DNA from: Streptomyces sp. DH37
Lineage (GTDB): Bacteria; Actinomycetota; Actinomycetes; Streptomycetales; Streptomycetaceae
Direction: 5' to 3'
DNA: 64,000 bases
Assembly (NCBI RefSeq): GCF_029813835.1
Contig: NZ_JARVKV010000031.1
Location: forward strand, 1 to 64,000
Shown: in pieces, positions 41,381 to 49,394 of the stretch
How the letters are laid out: each line of letters begins with the position of its first letter
Position numbering within the stretch: the stretch's first letter is position 1
Notes under the pieces: model-generated
Database searches by the model: none
Told to the model about the DNA's origin: nothing
Seen by the model: the letters and a program-made list of their open reading frames with translations, nothing else
Program-made: the position numbers and the translations under genes

Positions 41381-42091
41381 TCAGGTGCGCGCCTCCAGGT
41401 CGCGCCGCGTGTCGTCGCCGTACACGCCCTCCTCGTCGCCCCGGACGCCGTACCACTGCTGGAACCGGGCGACGGCCGCGGCGACCTCCGCGTCGTAGCG
41501 GCCGTCGACGTCCCCGTCGGGGTAGATGTCCGGGACCCGCCGCAGCCGCTCCTGCAACTCCTCCACTCCGGGGCCGCTGTCCCCCTGCCGCAGCACGCCG
41601 GAGTCGGCGGCCCGCGACTGCCGGGAGGCGGGGGTGGGCGACGGCGGGACGGACGCCGGTGGCGGGGACGGGGCGGCGGACGGTGTGGGAGCCGGTGTGC
41701 CGGGAGTCGGCGTGCCGGGGGACGGCGGGCCGGACGCGGGCGCCGGGGTCTCCGGCGCGGACGTCGCCGGAGCCGGGGGAGCGGGGGGCGGGCCGAACAG
41801 CGGGAGACCGGGACCGGTGGGCGTCAGGACACCGGAGGCGACCAGCAGGGCCGCCAGGGCGGAGCCGATCGCTCCGGTCGTCAGGATCAGGGCGGTGGTG
41901 CGCGGGCCGCGCCGCCCGGTCAGGAAGCCCGTGCGCGGTTCGGGAGGCGCCACGGGCCCGGCCGGCGCGGCCGGGCCGTCGCCGGACCGGTGCGGTACGG
42001 CCGGCCGCGGACTGTCCCACGGACCCAGGGACCGCGGTCGCCCGCCGGCCGGGCGGCGGAACGGCGGCCTCGGATCGGGACGGATCGCCAT
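41381..42091 (-). CDS. Membrane-anchored peptidoglycan-binding-domain protein
   Basis: A 236-residue protein with a cytoplasmic Pro/Arg-rich start (1-60), a single membrane helix near 68-90 (LILTTGAIGSALAALLVASGVL), a long Pro/Ser/Thr-rich wall-spanning linker, and a C-terminal peptidoglycan-binding domain 1 (VLRQGDSGPGVEELQERLRR to VARFQQWYGV). It should anchor in the cell wall; the partner is unknown. The ATG at 42091 has an excellent AGGAGGGGGAG site; the longer upstream frame does not. Confidence 0.85.
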   Translation of the reverse strand: MAIRPDPRPPFRRPAGGRPRSLGPWDSPRPAVPHRSGDGPAAPAGPVAPPEPRTGFLTGRRGPRTTALILTTGAIGSALAALLVASGVLTPTGPGLPLFGPPPAPPAPATSAPETPAPASGPPSPGTPTPGTPAPTPSAAPSPPPASVPPSPTPASRQSRAADSGVLRQGDSGPGVEELQERLRRVPDIYPDGDVDGRYDAEVAAAVARFQQWYGVRGDEEGVYGDDTRRDLEART

Positions 42092-42358
42092 CTCCCCCTC
42101 CTGTCGCTCCTCTGCCCTCGTACGGCGGGGCACGGCAGGGCACGGCGGGGTACGGAAAGCCGCCGGACGCCCGCCCGCGCGAACGCTCCGAGGCCGGTGC
42201 GCGACCCGCCGCGACACCGTGCCGCAGAGTACGCGATCGCTCACGGATGGTCCCCCGGACGACGATACTCGGTCACGGCCCCACCGGAGCCGGTCGTGCG
42301 CCACCGGTGCGCGCCTCTTTCCGCGGCCCGCCGGGAGCCCGGCCCGCGCCGGGAGCCG

Positions 42359-42856
42359 TCAGTGCGCGCCGGAGGCGTCGAGGTAGACCCACTCGCCGCC
42401 GTGGCGTACGAAACGGCTGTGCTCCTCCATGACCTCCGCGCGCCCCCGCTCGGTGAAGTGGGCGCGGAAGGAGACGGTCCCCTCGGTGTGGAAGGGGCTG
42501 CCGCCGGTGGTGCCGAGGATCTCCAGGCGCCGCCACCGCACCTCCGGGTCCGGTTCCAGCCGCTCCGGCCGGGTGCCGGGGTGCCAGGTGCGCAGCAGGT
42601 AGGCCCGGTCGCGCACGGCGAAGGCGCTGTAGCGGGAGCGCATCAGCGCCTCGGCGGTGGGGGCCGGGGCGGTGCCCCGGTGGAACCGGCCGCAGCAGTC
42701 GCCGTAGGAGGAGGGCAGCCCGCACGGACAGGGCGCGTCGGGGCCGAAGGAGGAGGGACCGGAGGAAGAGGGACCGGGAGAAGAGGGGCCGGAGGAGGAG
42801 GGGGAGGACGGGGCGGAGGGCGCGGTCGGCCGCGGACGGGATCGGCGTCGTGACAT
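42359..42856 (-). CDS. YchJ-like SEC-C motif protein
   Basis: A 165-residue UPF0225/YchJ-family protein. Residues 43-60 are a zinc-binding SEC-C motif, CPCGLPSSYGDCCGRFH. RSRYSAFAVRDRAYLLRTWHP follows, and the C-terminus has a SnoaL-like NTF2 fold (SFRAHFTERGRAEVMEEHSRFV, ending WVYLD). A Ser/Pro/Gly repeat of about 20 residues precedes the zinc motif and is unusual for the family. Function is unknown. The ATG at 42856 has only a GGGGGC site. Confidence 0.9.
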   Translation of the reverse strand: MSRRRSRPRPTAPSAPSSPSSSGPSSPGPSSSGPSSFGPDAPCPCGLPSSYGDCCGRFHRGTAPAPTAEALMRSRYSAFAVRDRAYLLRTWHPGTRPERLEPDPEVRWRRLEILGTTGGSPFHTEGTVSFRAHFTERGRAEVMEEHSRFVRHGGEWVYLDASGAH

Positions 42857-42964
42857 GCCCCCATGGTGACCGCCGCGCGGGGGTGCGCGCGGGCCGGGGC
42901 GCCCGCGACCGCGGACGGCGGGGCCGCGGGCGCCCCGGCCCCGCCCGGGGAAGGGCTCCGCGCC

Positions 42965-43207
42965 CTACTGGACGGCCGGGCCCGCGTCCTCCGTCCCGGA
43001 CAGTTGCGCCAGGTACTTGTGGCACTGGGCGGCGCGCCGGGAGTCCTCCTCCATCACCGTGCGGAAGAAGTCGGCGATCTCCTGCTTGCCCGCGTTCTCG
43101 GCGTCGCGGACGTACTGCCCGTAGTCGTGTCCGGCCTTCAGCGCGTGGTACTGCACCGAGATCAGGTCGTAGACGACGTCGCTGAATCCGGTCTCTCCGG
43201 TTGCCAT
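42965..43207 (-). CDS. Small ferritin-like helical protein
   Basis: An 80-residue protein predicted to be two long helices: VVYDLISVQYHALKAGHDYG and EIADFFRTVMEEDSRRAAQC. The His, Glu and Asp spacing recalls half of a ferritin/rubrerythrin bundle, but a full metal site is not present in one chain. I do not recognise a named family. The ATG at 43207 has a GGAG site. It diverges from the polyphosphate kinase gene, sharing a 156-bp promoter region; a stress role is plausible but unproven. Confidence 0.72.
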   Translation of the reverse strand: MATGETGFSDVVYDLISVQYHALKAGHDYGQYVRDAENAGKQEIADFFRTVMEEDSRRAAQCHKYLAQLSGTEDAGPAVQ

Positions 43208-43363
43208 ACTCACCATCTCCGAGGTCGGGTCACGTGGATCGAGCATCCGTGTTTCCCGGTATCGCACGGGAAAACAGCCTTTGTTCGCGGGAAACGGGCA
43301 GAAGGGTCGAAGGGCGTGCCGCGACCGGCGGCCCGCCGCCGGCCCCGCGCGGGAGGGACGCAG

Positions 43364-44227
43364 ATGCCACGACAGGACGACGGGAAGCGGTCGCGGAAGA
43401 AGCACGGGGGCCGGCCCGCCCGGCTGCCCCGCCCGGTGTACGAGAAGGAGCTGGGCCGGCTCCAGGAGCAGCTGGTGGTGATGCAGGAGTGGGTGCGCTC
43501 CACCGGCGCCCGGCTGGTCGTCGTCTTCGAGGGGCGCGACGCGGCGGGCAAGGGCGGTGCCATCAAGCGCGTCACCGAGTTCCTCAACCCCCGTGTGGCC
43601 CGCATCGTCGCCCTGCCCGCGCCCACCGAACGCCAGCGCACCCAGTGGTACTTCCAGCGCTACGCCGAGCAGCTGCCCGCGGCCGGCGAGATGGTGCTGT
43701 TCGACCGCAGCTGGTACAACCGCGCGGGCGTGGAGCGCGTCATGGGGTTCTGCACCGAGGAGGAGCACGCGCGCTTCCTGCGCCAGTGCCCCGTCTTCGA
43801 GCGGCTGCTGATCGAGGACGGCATCCTGCTGCGCAAGTACTGGTTCTCGGTCGGCGACGAGGAGCAGGAGCGGCGGTTCCAGTCGCGGCTGGAGGACCCC
43901 GTGCGGCGCTGGAAGCTGTCGCCGATGGACCTGGAGTCCCGCGTCCGCTGGGAGGCGTACTCGCGCGCCAAGGACGAGATGTTCGCCCACACCGACACCC
44001 CGGAGTCCCCCTGGTACGTCGTCGACGCGGACGACAAGCGGCGGGCGCGCGTCAACATGATCGCCCATCTGCTGTCCAGCGTGCCGTACCACGAGGTCGA
44101 ACTGCCCGAGCTGAGCCTGCCGCCCCGCCCGGAGCCCACCGGCTACCGGCGCCCGCCGCGGGAGACCCAGACCTACGTCCCCGACCACGCCGCCTCCCTG
44201 GAGCGGGCCGCGGAGGAGGGCGCGTAG
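43364..44227 (+). CDS. ppk2: Polyphosphate kinase 2
   Basis: A 287-residue PPK2-family kinase. Walker A is FEGRDAAGKGGAIKR, the lid and Walker B region FDRSWYNRAGVERVMGF, and RRWKLSPMDLESRVRW and SPWYVVDADDKRRARVN are strongly conserved segments. Single-domain members of this length phosphorylate nucleoside diphosphates (class I) with polyphosphate. The ATG at 43364 follows GGGAGGG. It ends at a strong terminator and diverges from a small helical protein. Confidence 0.95.
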   Translation: MPRQDDGKRSRKKHGGRPARLPRPVYEKELGRLQEQLVVMQEWVRSTGARLVVVFEGRDAAGKGGAIKRVTEFLNPRVARIVALPAPTERQRTQWYFQRYAEQLPAAGEMVLFDRSWYNRAGVERVMGFCTEEEHARFLRQCPVFERLLIEDGILLRKYWFSVGDEEQERRFQSRLEDPVRRWKLSPMDLESRVRWEAYSRAKDEMFAHTDTPESPWYVVDADDKRRARVNMIAHLLSSVPYHEVELPELSLPPRPEPTGYRRPPRETQTYVPDHAASLERAAEEGA

Positions 44228-44238
44228 CGCCGCGCGCG

Positions 44239-44276
44239 CCGTGTGCCCGGCGTACGGGGTCCCGCCGGGCACACGG
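44239..44276 (+). terminator. Terminator after ppk2
   Basis: A perfect 14-bp stem (CCGTGTGCCCGGCG/CGCCGGGCACACGG) with a 10-nt loop starts 11 bp after the stop codon. Confidence 0.8.
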
Positions 44277-44492
44277 GGCCGCCGGGAGGCCGCCCGCTCC
44301 CCGCGGGCTCCGGCGGCGCGGTGCGCGGTCCCGCTCCGTTCCGTTCCCCGCGTCCGGTGGCCGCCTCCGGGGCCGCCACCAGGACACCACGCGCGGGGCC
44401 GTGACCACAGGGCCGACGGTCCCCGCCCGGGGACCGGCCGGCCCCCGGGCGGAGCACGGGACTTTCCGGGCGGGCGCTCCTACGCTGGAAGC

Positions 44493-45593
44493 ATGCGCGG
44501 GGACCCGGTCACCCTGTTCCTCTGCGGTGACGTGATGCTCGGCCGGGGTGTCGACCAGATCCTCCCGCACCCCGGTGACCCGGCGCTGCGGGAGGCGTAC
44601 ATCAGGGACGCCCGCGCCTACGTCGAGCTGGCGGAGGAGGCCAACGGGCCGATCCCCCGGCCGGCCGGCTTCACCTGGCCCTGGGGCGACGCACTGGAGG
44701 CGATCGACGAGGCGGCCCCCGACGTCCGGGTGGTCAACCTGGAGACCGCCGTCACGCGCGCCGACGCGTTCGCGCCGGGCAAGGGCGTCCACTACCGGAT
44801 GAATCCCGCCAACCTCCCCTGCCTGTCGGCCGTCCGCCCGGACGTCTGCGTCCTGGCCAACAACCACGTCCTGGACTTCGGCCGCCCCGGCCTGGAGGAG
44901 ACGCTCGACGCCCTGGCGGACGCGGGGACGGCCACGGCGGGGGCGGGACGCGACCTCGCCGCCGCACGGCGGCCCGCCGCCGTGCCCGCCGGCGTCGGAC
45001 GCCGGGTGCTGGTCCTCGCCTTCGGCATGCCCTCCAGCGGCATACCGCCCGGCTGGGCCGCCGGCGCGGGCCGGCCCGGCGTGGACGTCGTGGCCGAGCC
45101 GTCGCAGGCCGCCGCCGTGTCCGACCGGATACGGCGGGTCAAGCGACCGGGCGACATCGCGGTCGTCTCGGTCCACTGGGGGCCCAACTGGGGGTACGAG
45201 GTCTCCCGCGAGGAGGTCCGCTTCGCGCACGCCCTGGTCGACGGCGGCGCGGACGTCGTCCACGGCCACTCCTCGCACCACCCCCGCCCCCTGGAGGCGT
45301 ACCGCGGCAGGCCGGTGCTGTACGGCTGCGGCGACCTCGTCGACGACTACGAGGGCATCACCGGCCACGAGCGGTACCGGGACGACCTGCGGCTGCTGTA
45401 CTTCGTCCGGCTGGAGCCGGACGGCCGCCTGGCGGAGGTGCGGATGGTGCCCCTCCAGGCGCGGCGGATGCGGCTGCACCGCGCCTCGCGGGAGGACTCC
45501 CGGTGGCTGCGCGCGGCCCTGGACCGGACCGGCCGCGGCCTCGGCTCGCGCGTCGGCCGCGAGCCGGACGGCGCACTGGTCCTGCGGCGGTGA
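44493..45593 (+). CDS. CapA-family (poly-gamma-glutamate synthesis type) metallophosphatase-like protein
   Basis: A 366-residue CapA-family protein: LFLCGDVMLGRGVDQIL is the opening metal-site strand, NLETAVTR and LANNHVLDFG follow, then VSVHWGPNWG and the VHGHSSHHPRPLEAY His-rich segment. CapA proteins resemble metallophosphatases and act in capsule poly-gamma-glutamate export in Bacillus; in actinobacteria the role is unclear, and no capBC genes are present. No signal peptide is visible. A TACGCT element ends 7 nt before the ATG and no ribosome site exists, suggesting a leaderless transcript. Confidence 0.9.
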   Translation: MRGDPVTLFLCGDVMLGRGVDQILPHPGDPALREAYIRDARAYVELAEEANGPIPRPAGFTWPWGDALEAIDEAAPDVRVVNLETAVTRADAFAPGKGVHYRMNPANLPCLSAVRPDVCVLANNHVLDFGRPGLEETLDALADAGTATAGAGRDLAAARRPAAVPAGVGRRVLVLAFGMPSSGIPPGWAAGAGRPGVDVVAEPSQAAAVSDRIRRVKRPGDIAVVSVHWGPNWGYEVSREEVRFAHALVDGGADVVHGHSSHHPRPLEAYRGRPVLYGCGDLVDDYEGITGHERYRDDLRLLYFVRLEPDGRLAEVRMVPLQARRMRLHRASREDSRWLRAALDRTGRGLGSRVGREPDGALVLRR

Positions 45594-45666
45594 CGCGGGC
45601 GGCCGCCGGGACGGCGGGAAGCCGGGGCGCGCCGGGACGCCCGTCCGTCAGCGCACCGCCGTGGTG

Positions 45667-46323
45667 TCAGGCGGCCCGTGCGGGACGGGCGTTGTCGACG
45701 GCCAGGGTGACGGCCAGCACGCCCAGGACGGACCCCATGGCGTACCGCTGGAGCCGGAGCCAGGAGGGGTGCCGGGCGAGGAGGACGGCGATGGAGCCGG
45801 CGGCCAGGACGATGGCGAGGTTCACGGCCAGGCTGACCGTCGTCTGGACCGCTCCGAGCACGAATCCCTGGAGGAGGACGTGCCCGGCCCCCGGATCGAC
45901 GAACTGGGGTATGAGCGAGAGGTACATGACGGCGATCTTGGGGTTGAGCAGGTTCGTCGTCAGACCCATGGCGAACAGGCGCCGGGGCGAGTCGTGCGGG
46001 ACGTCCCGCGGGGCGAAGACGGACGCGCCGCCGGGCCTGAGCGCCTGCCAGGCGAGCCACGCCAGGTACGCGGCGCCGGCGAGCTTCACGGCGGTGTAGA
46101 GCCCGGGGACGGCCAGGAAGACGACCGACAGGCCCAGGTTCGCGGCCGTCAGGTAGACGAGGAAGCCGAGGGCGACGCCGCCGAGGGAGACGAGCCCGGC
46201 GCGCCGTCCCTGGGTGATGCTCCGGGAGACGAGGTAGAGCATGTTCGGCCCCGGGGTGAGGACCATGCCCAGCGAGACCGCCGCGACGCCGAGTACCGCC
46301 TCTGCTCCGAGCATGGCTCGCAT
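45667..46323 (-). CDS. LysE/RhtB-family amino-acid exporter
   Basis: A 218-residue membrane protein with six predicted helices. SLGMVLTPGPNMLYLVSRS is the family's N-terminal signature, and FAMGLTTNLLNPKIAVMYLSLIPQFV the central one with the conserved NPK. It exports amino acids or their analogues. The ATG at 46323 has a GGAGAGG site; an ATG three codons later is also possible. It diverges from a MocR-type regulator, a pairing that suggests amino-acid- or PLP-linked control. Confidence 0.92.
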   Translation of the reverse strand: MRAMLGAEAVLGVAAVSLGMVLTPGPNMLYLVSRSITQGRRAGLVSLGGVALGFLVYLTAANLGLSVVFLAVPGLYTAVKLAGAAYLAWLAWQALRPGGASVFAPRDVPHDSPRRLFAMGLTTNLLNPKIAVMYLSLIPQFVDPGAGHVLLQGFVLGAVQTTVSLAVNLAIVLAAGSIAVLLARHPSWLRLQRYAMGSVLGVLAVTLAVDNARPARAA

Positions 46324-46387
46324 CCGCCTCTCCACGGGCCGGTCCGGGGCGTCGGGCCGCCCGCGGGGTCGTCGTCCGCCGAGCGTA

Positions 46388-46436
46388 TGCACCGTCTGTG
46401 CGTCGGTGCAATAAGGAATATTGATCTCGGTGCAAT
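46388..46436. promoter_or_regulatory. MocR-type operator array
   Basis: TGCACC (46388-46393) and GGTGCA (46405-46410) form an inverted pair; GGTGCAAT recurs as a direct repeat at 46405 and 46429, 24 bp apart. Mixed inverted and direct repeats are typical of MocR binding sites. The region separates the LysE and MocR genes. Confidence 0.6.
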
Positions 46437-46492
46437 GTTGTGCTTGGGTTGCCTCCGGCGCCGCGCGGAGCCGGCGGGAGGGAGCGGGCCCC

Positions 46493-47833
46493 TTGGACGA
46501 CTACCGGCGGATCGCCGACGGCGTGGCGGCGGACGTCGCCGCGGGACGGCTGAGACCGGGCGACCGCCTGCCCCCGCAGCGGGAGTTCGCCCGGCGGCAC
46601 GGCATCGCGGACTCCACGGCCGCCCGCGTCTACCGCGAACTCGCCCGCCGCGGCCTGACGGTCGGCGAGGTCGGCCGGGGCACCTTCGTCCGCGCGTCCG
46701 CGCGCACGGCGGACCCGGCGCTGGCCGAGCCGGCCGAGGGCCGGATCGACCTGGAGCTCAACGACCCCGTGGTTCCCGGGCAGTCCGCGCTCCTGGCGGC
46801 CGGCATCGCCCCGCTGCTGCGCCCGGACGTGCTGGAGTCCGCCGTGCGGCCCGTGGGCGCCGCCGGTACGGCCGCCGCGCGCGGCACCGCCGCCGAACTG
46901 CTCGCCCGCGGCGGCTGGCGGCCGGACCCCGGCCGGGTGCTGTTCGCGGGCGGCGGCCGCCAGGCCGTCGCCGCCGCGATCGCCGCGCTGGTCCCGCCCG
47001 GCGGGCGGCTGGGCGCCGAGGAGCTGACCTATCCGGTGGTGCGCTCCGTCGCGGCCCGGCTCGGGGTGGAGGTCGTCCCGCTGGCGGTGGACGAGCAGGG
47101 CCTGGTCCCCGAGGCCGTCGCCGCCGCCCACCGCGCCGCGCCGCTGCGGGCCGTCTACGCGCAGCCCACCCTGCACAACCCGCTGGGCCTGGTGACGCCC
47201 GAGCGGCGGCGGGCCGAACTGGCCGACGTACTGGGGCGGCTGGGGCTGGGCGTGGTCGAGGACGCCGTCTGGTCCTTCCTCCGCGGCGACCTGCCGCCGC
47301 TGGCCGCCCTGCTCCCGGAGCGGACGGTGCTCGTCGACAGCCTCTCCAAGCGGCTCGTCCCCGGTCTGACGCTGGGGTACGCCGTCGCCCCCGGCGCCCT
47401 CGTGCCCGCCGTCGCCGCCGCGCTGCGCTCCGGGGGATGGGGGCCTGCGCGCTTCGCCCTGGACGCGGCGGCCCGCTGGTGGGCCGACGGGACGGTGGAG
47501 GCGGTCGCGGAGGCCAAGCGGCGGGACGCGGCGGCCCGCCAGGAGATCGCCGCCCGCGGGCTGGAGGGCTTCGCGGTGCGCGGCGGCCCGCTGTCGTACT
47601 TCTGCTGGTGGGAGCTGCCGCGCCCGTGGCGGGCCGACACCTTCGTCGCCGCCGCGGCCCGGCAGGGCATCGCCGTGACCCCGGCCGCGGCGTTCGCCGT
47701 CGGCGGGGCCCGCGCTCCCCACGCGGTACGGATCGCCCTCGCCTCACCGCCGCCGGACGTCCTCGCCCGCGCCCTGGACACCCTCGCCGCCCTCGCCCGC
47801 TCGGCGCCGGAGGACGCCGCCCCGCTCGAGTGA
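46493..47833 (+). CDS. MocR-family regulator (GntR HTH plus aminotransferase fold)
   Basis: A 446-residue fusion. Residues 1-70 are a GntR-type winged helix (LRPGDRLPPQREFARRHGIADSTAARVYRELARRG). The rest is a fold-type-I aminotransferase domain with the PLP lysine segment LVDSLSKRLVPGLTLGY and YAQPTLHNPLG. Such proteins use PLP-amino acid adducts as signals, not as enzymes. The start is probably a TTG at 46493 behind GGGAGGGA; an upstream TTG at 46421 would lie within the operator repeats. It diverges from the LysE exporter, its likely target. Confidence 0.9.
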   Translation: MDDYRRIADGVAADVAAGRLRPGDRLPPQREFARRHGIADSTAARVYRELARRGLTVGEVGRGTFVRASARTADPALAEPAEGRIDLELNDPVVPGQSALLAAGIAPLLRPDVLESAVRPVGAAGTAAARGTAAELLARGGWRPDPGRVLFAGGGRQAVAAAIAALVPPGGRLGAEELTYPVVRSVAARLGVEVVPLAVDEQGLVPEAVAAAHRAAPLRAVYAQPTLHNPLGLVTPERRRAELADVLGRLGLGVVEDAVWSFLRGDLPPLAALLPERTVLVDSLSKRLVPGLTLGYAVAPGALVPAVAAALRSGGWGPARFALDAAARWWADGTVEAVAEAKRRDAAARQEIAARGLEGFAVRGGPLSYFCWWELPRPWRADTFVAAAARQGIAVTPAAAFAVGGARAPHAVRIALASPPPDVLARALDTLAALARSAPEDAAPLE

Positions 47834-47945
47834 CCGGCGTGACCGGCGGCCGGGGCGTCGGCGTCCGGGGCAATGTGGGCGGGCGCCACCGGCGCGACGG
47901 CGGCTCTGTGACACCGGCACGTTCGAGCGGCCCCGGTCACGGGCC

Positions 47946-47960
47946 TACGGTGCGACCGTA
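47946..47960. promoter_or_regulatory. Inverted repeat before the secreted esterase
   Basis: TACGGT-GCG-ACCGTA is a perfect 6+3+6 inverted repeat, 34 bp before the ATG at 47995; its left arm also fits a -10 element. Confidence 0.35.
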
Positions 47961-47994
47961 ATTGTCAGGTCCCTTTCAGGCAAAGGACCCCCGC

Positions 47995-49179
47995 ATGAGA
48001 GCCCCGAACCTCCTGCGCCGGGCGGGCGTGCTGCTGGGCACGCTCGCGCTGGCGCTCACCGGGCTGTCCGCCGTCCCGGCGGCGGCCGCCGACCTCGAAC
48101 GCGTCACCGGCTTCGGTTCCAACCCGGGCGCGCTGACCATGTACCGCTACGTCCCCGGCGACCTGCCCGCGGGCGCTCCCGTCGTCCTCGTCCTGCACGG
48201 CTGCACCCAGGACGCGCCCGGCTTCGTGACGGCCCACGGCTGGCGCGCGTACGCCGAGGAGCGCGGCTTCGCGCTCGTCGCCGCGCAGCAGGAGACGGCC
48301 AACAACACCTCCCGCTGCTTCAACTGGTTCCAGAGCGGCGACGCCTCGCGCGGCCGGGGGGAGGCGCTGTCGCTGCGCCAGATGGTCGCCCACACCGTGG
48401 GCGCGGTGGGGGCCGACCCGTCCCGGGTGTACGTCGCCGGGTTCTCCGGCGGCGGCGCGATGGCCGCGAGCGTGCTCGCCGCGTACCCCGACGTCTTCGC
48501 GGGCGGCGCGGTGCTGGCCGGCGTGCCGCACGGCTGCGCCACCGACATGGTCCAGGCGTTCGGCTGCATGAACCCGGGCGTCGCGAGGACCACCGCCCAG
48601 TGGGGCGACCTCGTCCGGGCGCAGAACCCGGGCTACGGCGGCCCCTGGCCGTCGGTCGCCGTCTGGCACGGCACCTCCGACACCACGGTCGTCCCGGCGA
48701 ACGCGAACGAGCTGGTGAAGCAGTGGACGAACGCGCACGGCACGGACGCCGCCGCGGACGGCACGGCCTCGCTGCCGGGCGGGGTGACGCGGAAGGACTA
48801 CGGCTCCCCCGGCGGCACGGCCGTGCGGGACTACCGGGTCTCCGGCATGGGGCACGCCGTCCCGGTGCGCCCGTCGGAGGGCTGCGGCACGACGGGCGCG
48901 TACACCGCGGACCTGATCTGCTCGACCGCGTACATCACCGCCGACTGGGGCCTGGGCGGCGCCGCGCCCGGTCCGGGCGACCCCGGGGACCCGGGGACGC
49001 CCGCCTGCTTCACGGCGAGCAACTACACCCATGTGCGGCAGGGCCGCGCCACCGTCCGCTACGGCTACGCCTACGCGGTCGGCTCCGGCGACGCCCTCGG
49101 GCTGTGGAACGTCCACACCGTCACCTCCCTCGCCGAGACCGGACCCGGCCGGTACGAGCGCACGGCGTCCTGCGGCTGA
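47995..49179 (+). CDS. Secreted PHB-depolymerase/feruloyl-esterase-like hydrolase
   Basis: A 394-residue secreted esterase. Signal peptide about 1-31. The catalytic domain has VLVLHGCTQD, the lipase box GFSGGGAM with Ser151, GTSDTTV with the Asp, and SGMGHAVPV with the His. LHGCTQ and NWFQSGDASRGRGEA are typical of the PHB-depolymerase family, which also includes feruloyl and acetyl-xylan esterases. A short Gly/Pro linker leads to a C-terminal 55-residue beta module (CFTASNYTHVRQGRA to ERTASCG) like chitinase/feruloyl-esterase accessory domains. Plant polymer esters are thus as likely a substrate as PHB. The ATG at 47995 has an AAGGA site. Confidence 0.9.
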   Translation: MRAPNLLRRAGVLLGTLALALTGLSAVPAAAADLERVTGFGSNPGALTMYRYVPGDLPAGAPVVLVLHGCTQDAPGFVTAHGWRAYAEERGFALVAAQQETANNTSRCFNWFQSGDASRGRGEALSLRQMVAHTVGAVGADPSRVYVAGFSGGGAMAASVLAAYPDVFAGGAVLAGVPHGCATDMVQAFGCMNPGVARTTAQWGDLVRAQNPGYGGPWPSVAVWHGTSDTTVVPANANELVKQWTNAHGTDAAADGTASLPGGVTRKDYGSPGGTAVRDYRVSGMGHAVPVRPSEGCGTTGAYTADLICSTAYITADWGLGGAAPGPGDPGDPGTPACFTASNYTHVRQGRATVRYGYAYAVGSGDALGLWNVHTVTSLAETGPGRYERTASCG

Positions 49180-49186
49180 GGAGCCC

Positions 49187-49241
49187 CGCCTCCGGCTCCG
49201 CGGGGAGCGGCCCCCACCGCGCCTCCGCGGAGCCGGAGGCG
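49187..49241 (+). terminator. Terminator after the secreted esterase
   Basis: A perfect 17-bp stem (CGCCTCCGGCTCCGCGG and its complement) with a 21-nt loop begins 7 bp past the stop codon. Confidence 0.75.
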
Positions 49242-49394
49242 GCGCCGTGCGTACGGCGCGCCGTACACCCGGCGCACCGTCCCCCAACAGCCGGTGAACA
49301 CTCGCCGGAAGCCGTGCGCACCACTTCGCCGGAGCACCGTCCGCCCGTATGTTGACGGCCCTCACCATGTTCTTCGCGGGGGGCGGAACAGATC

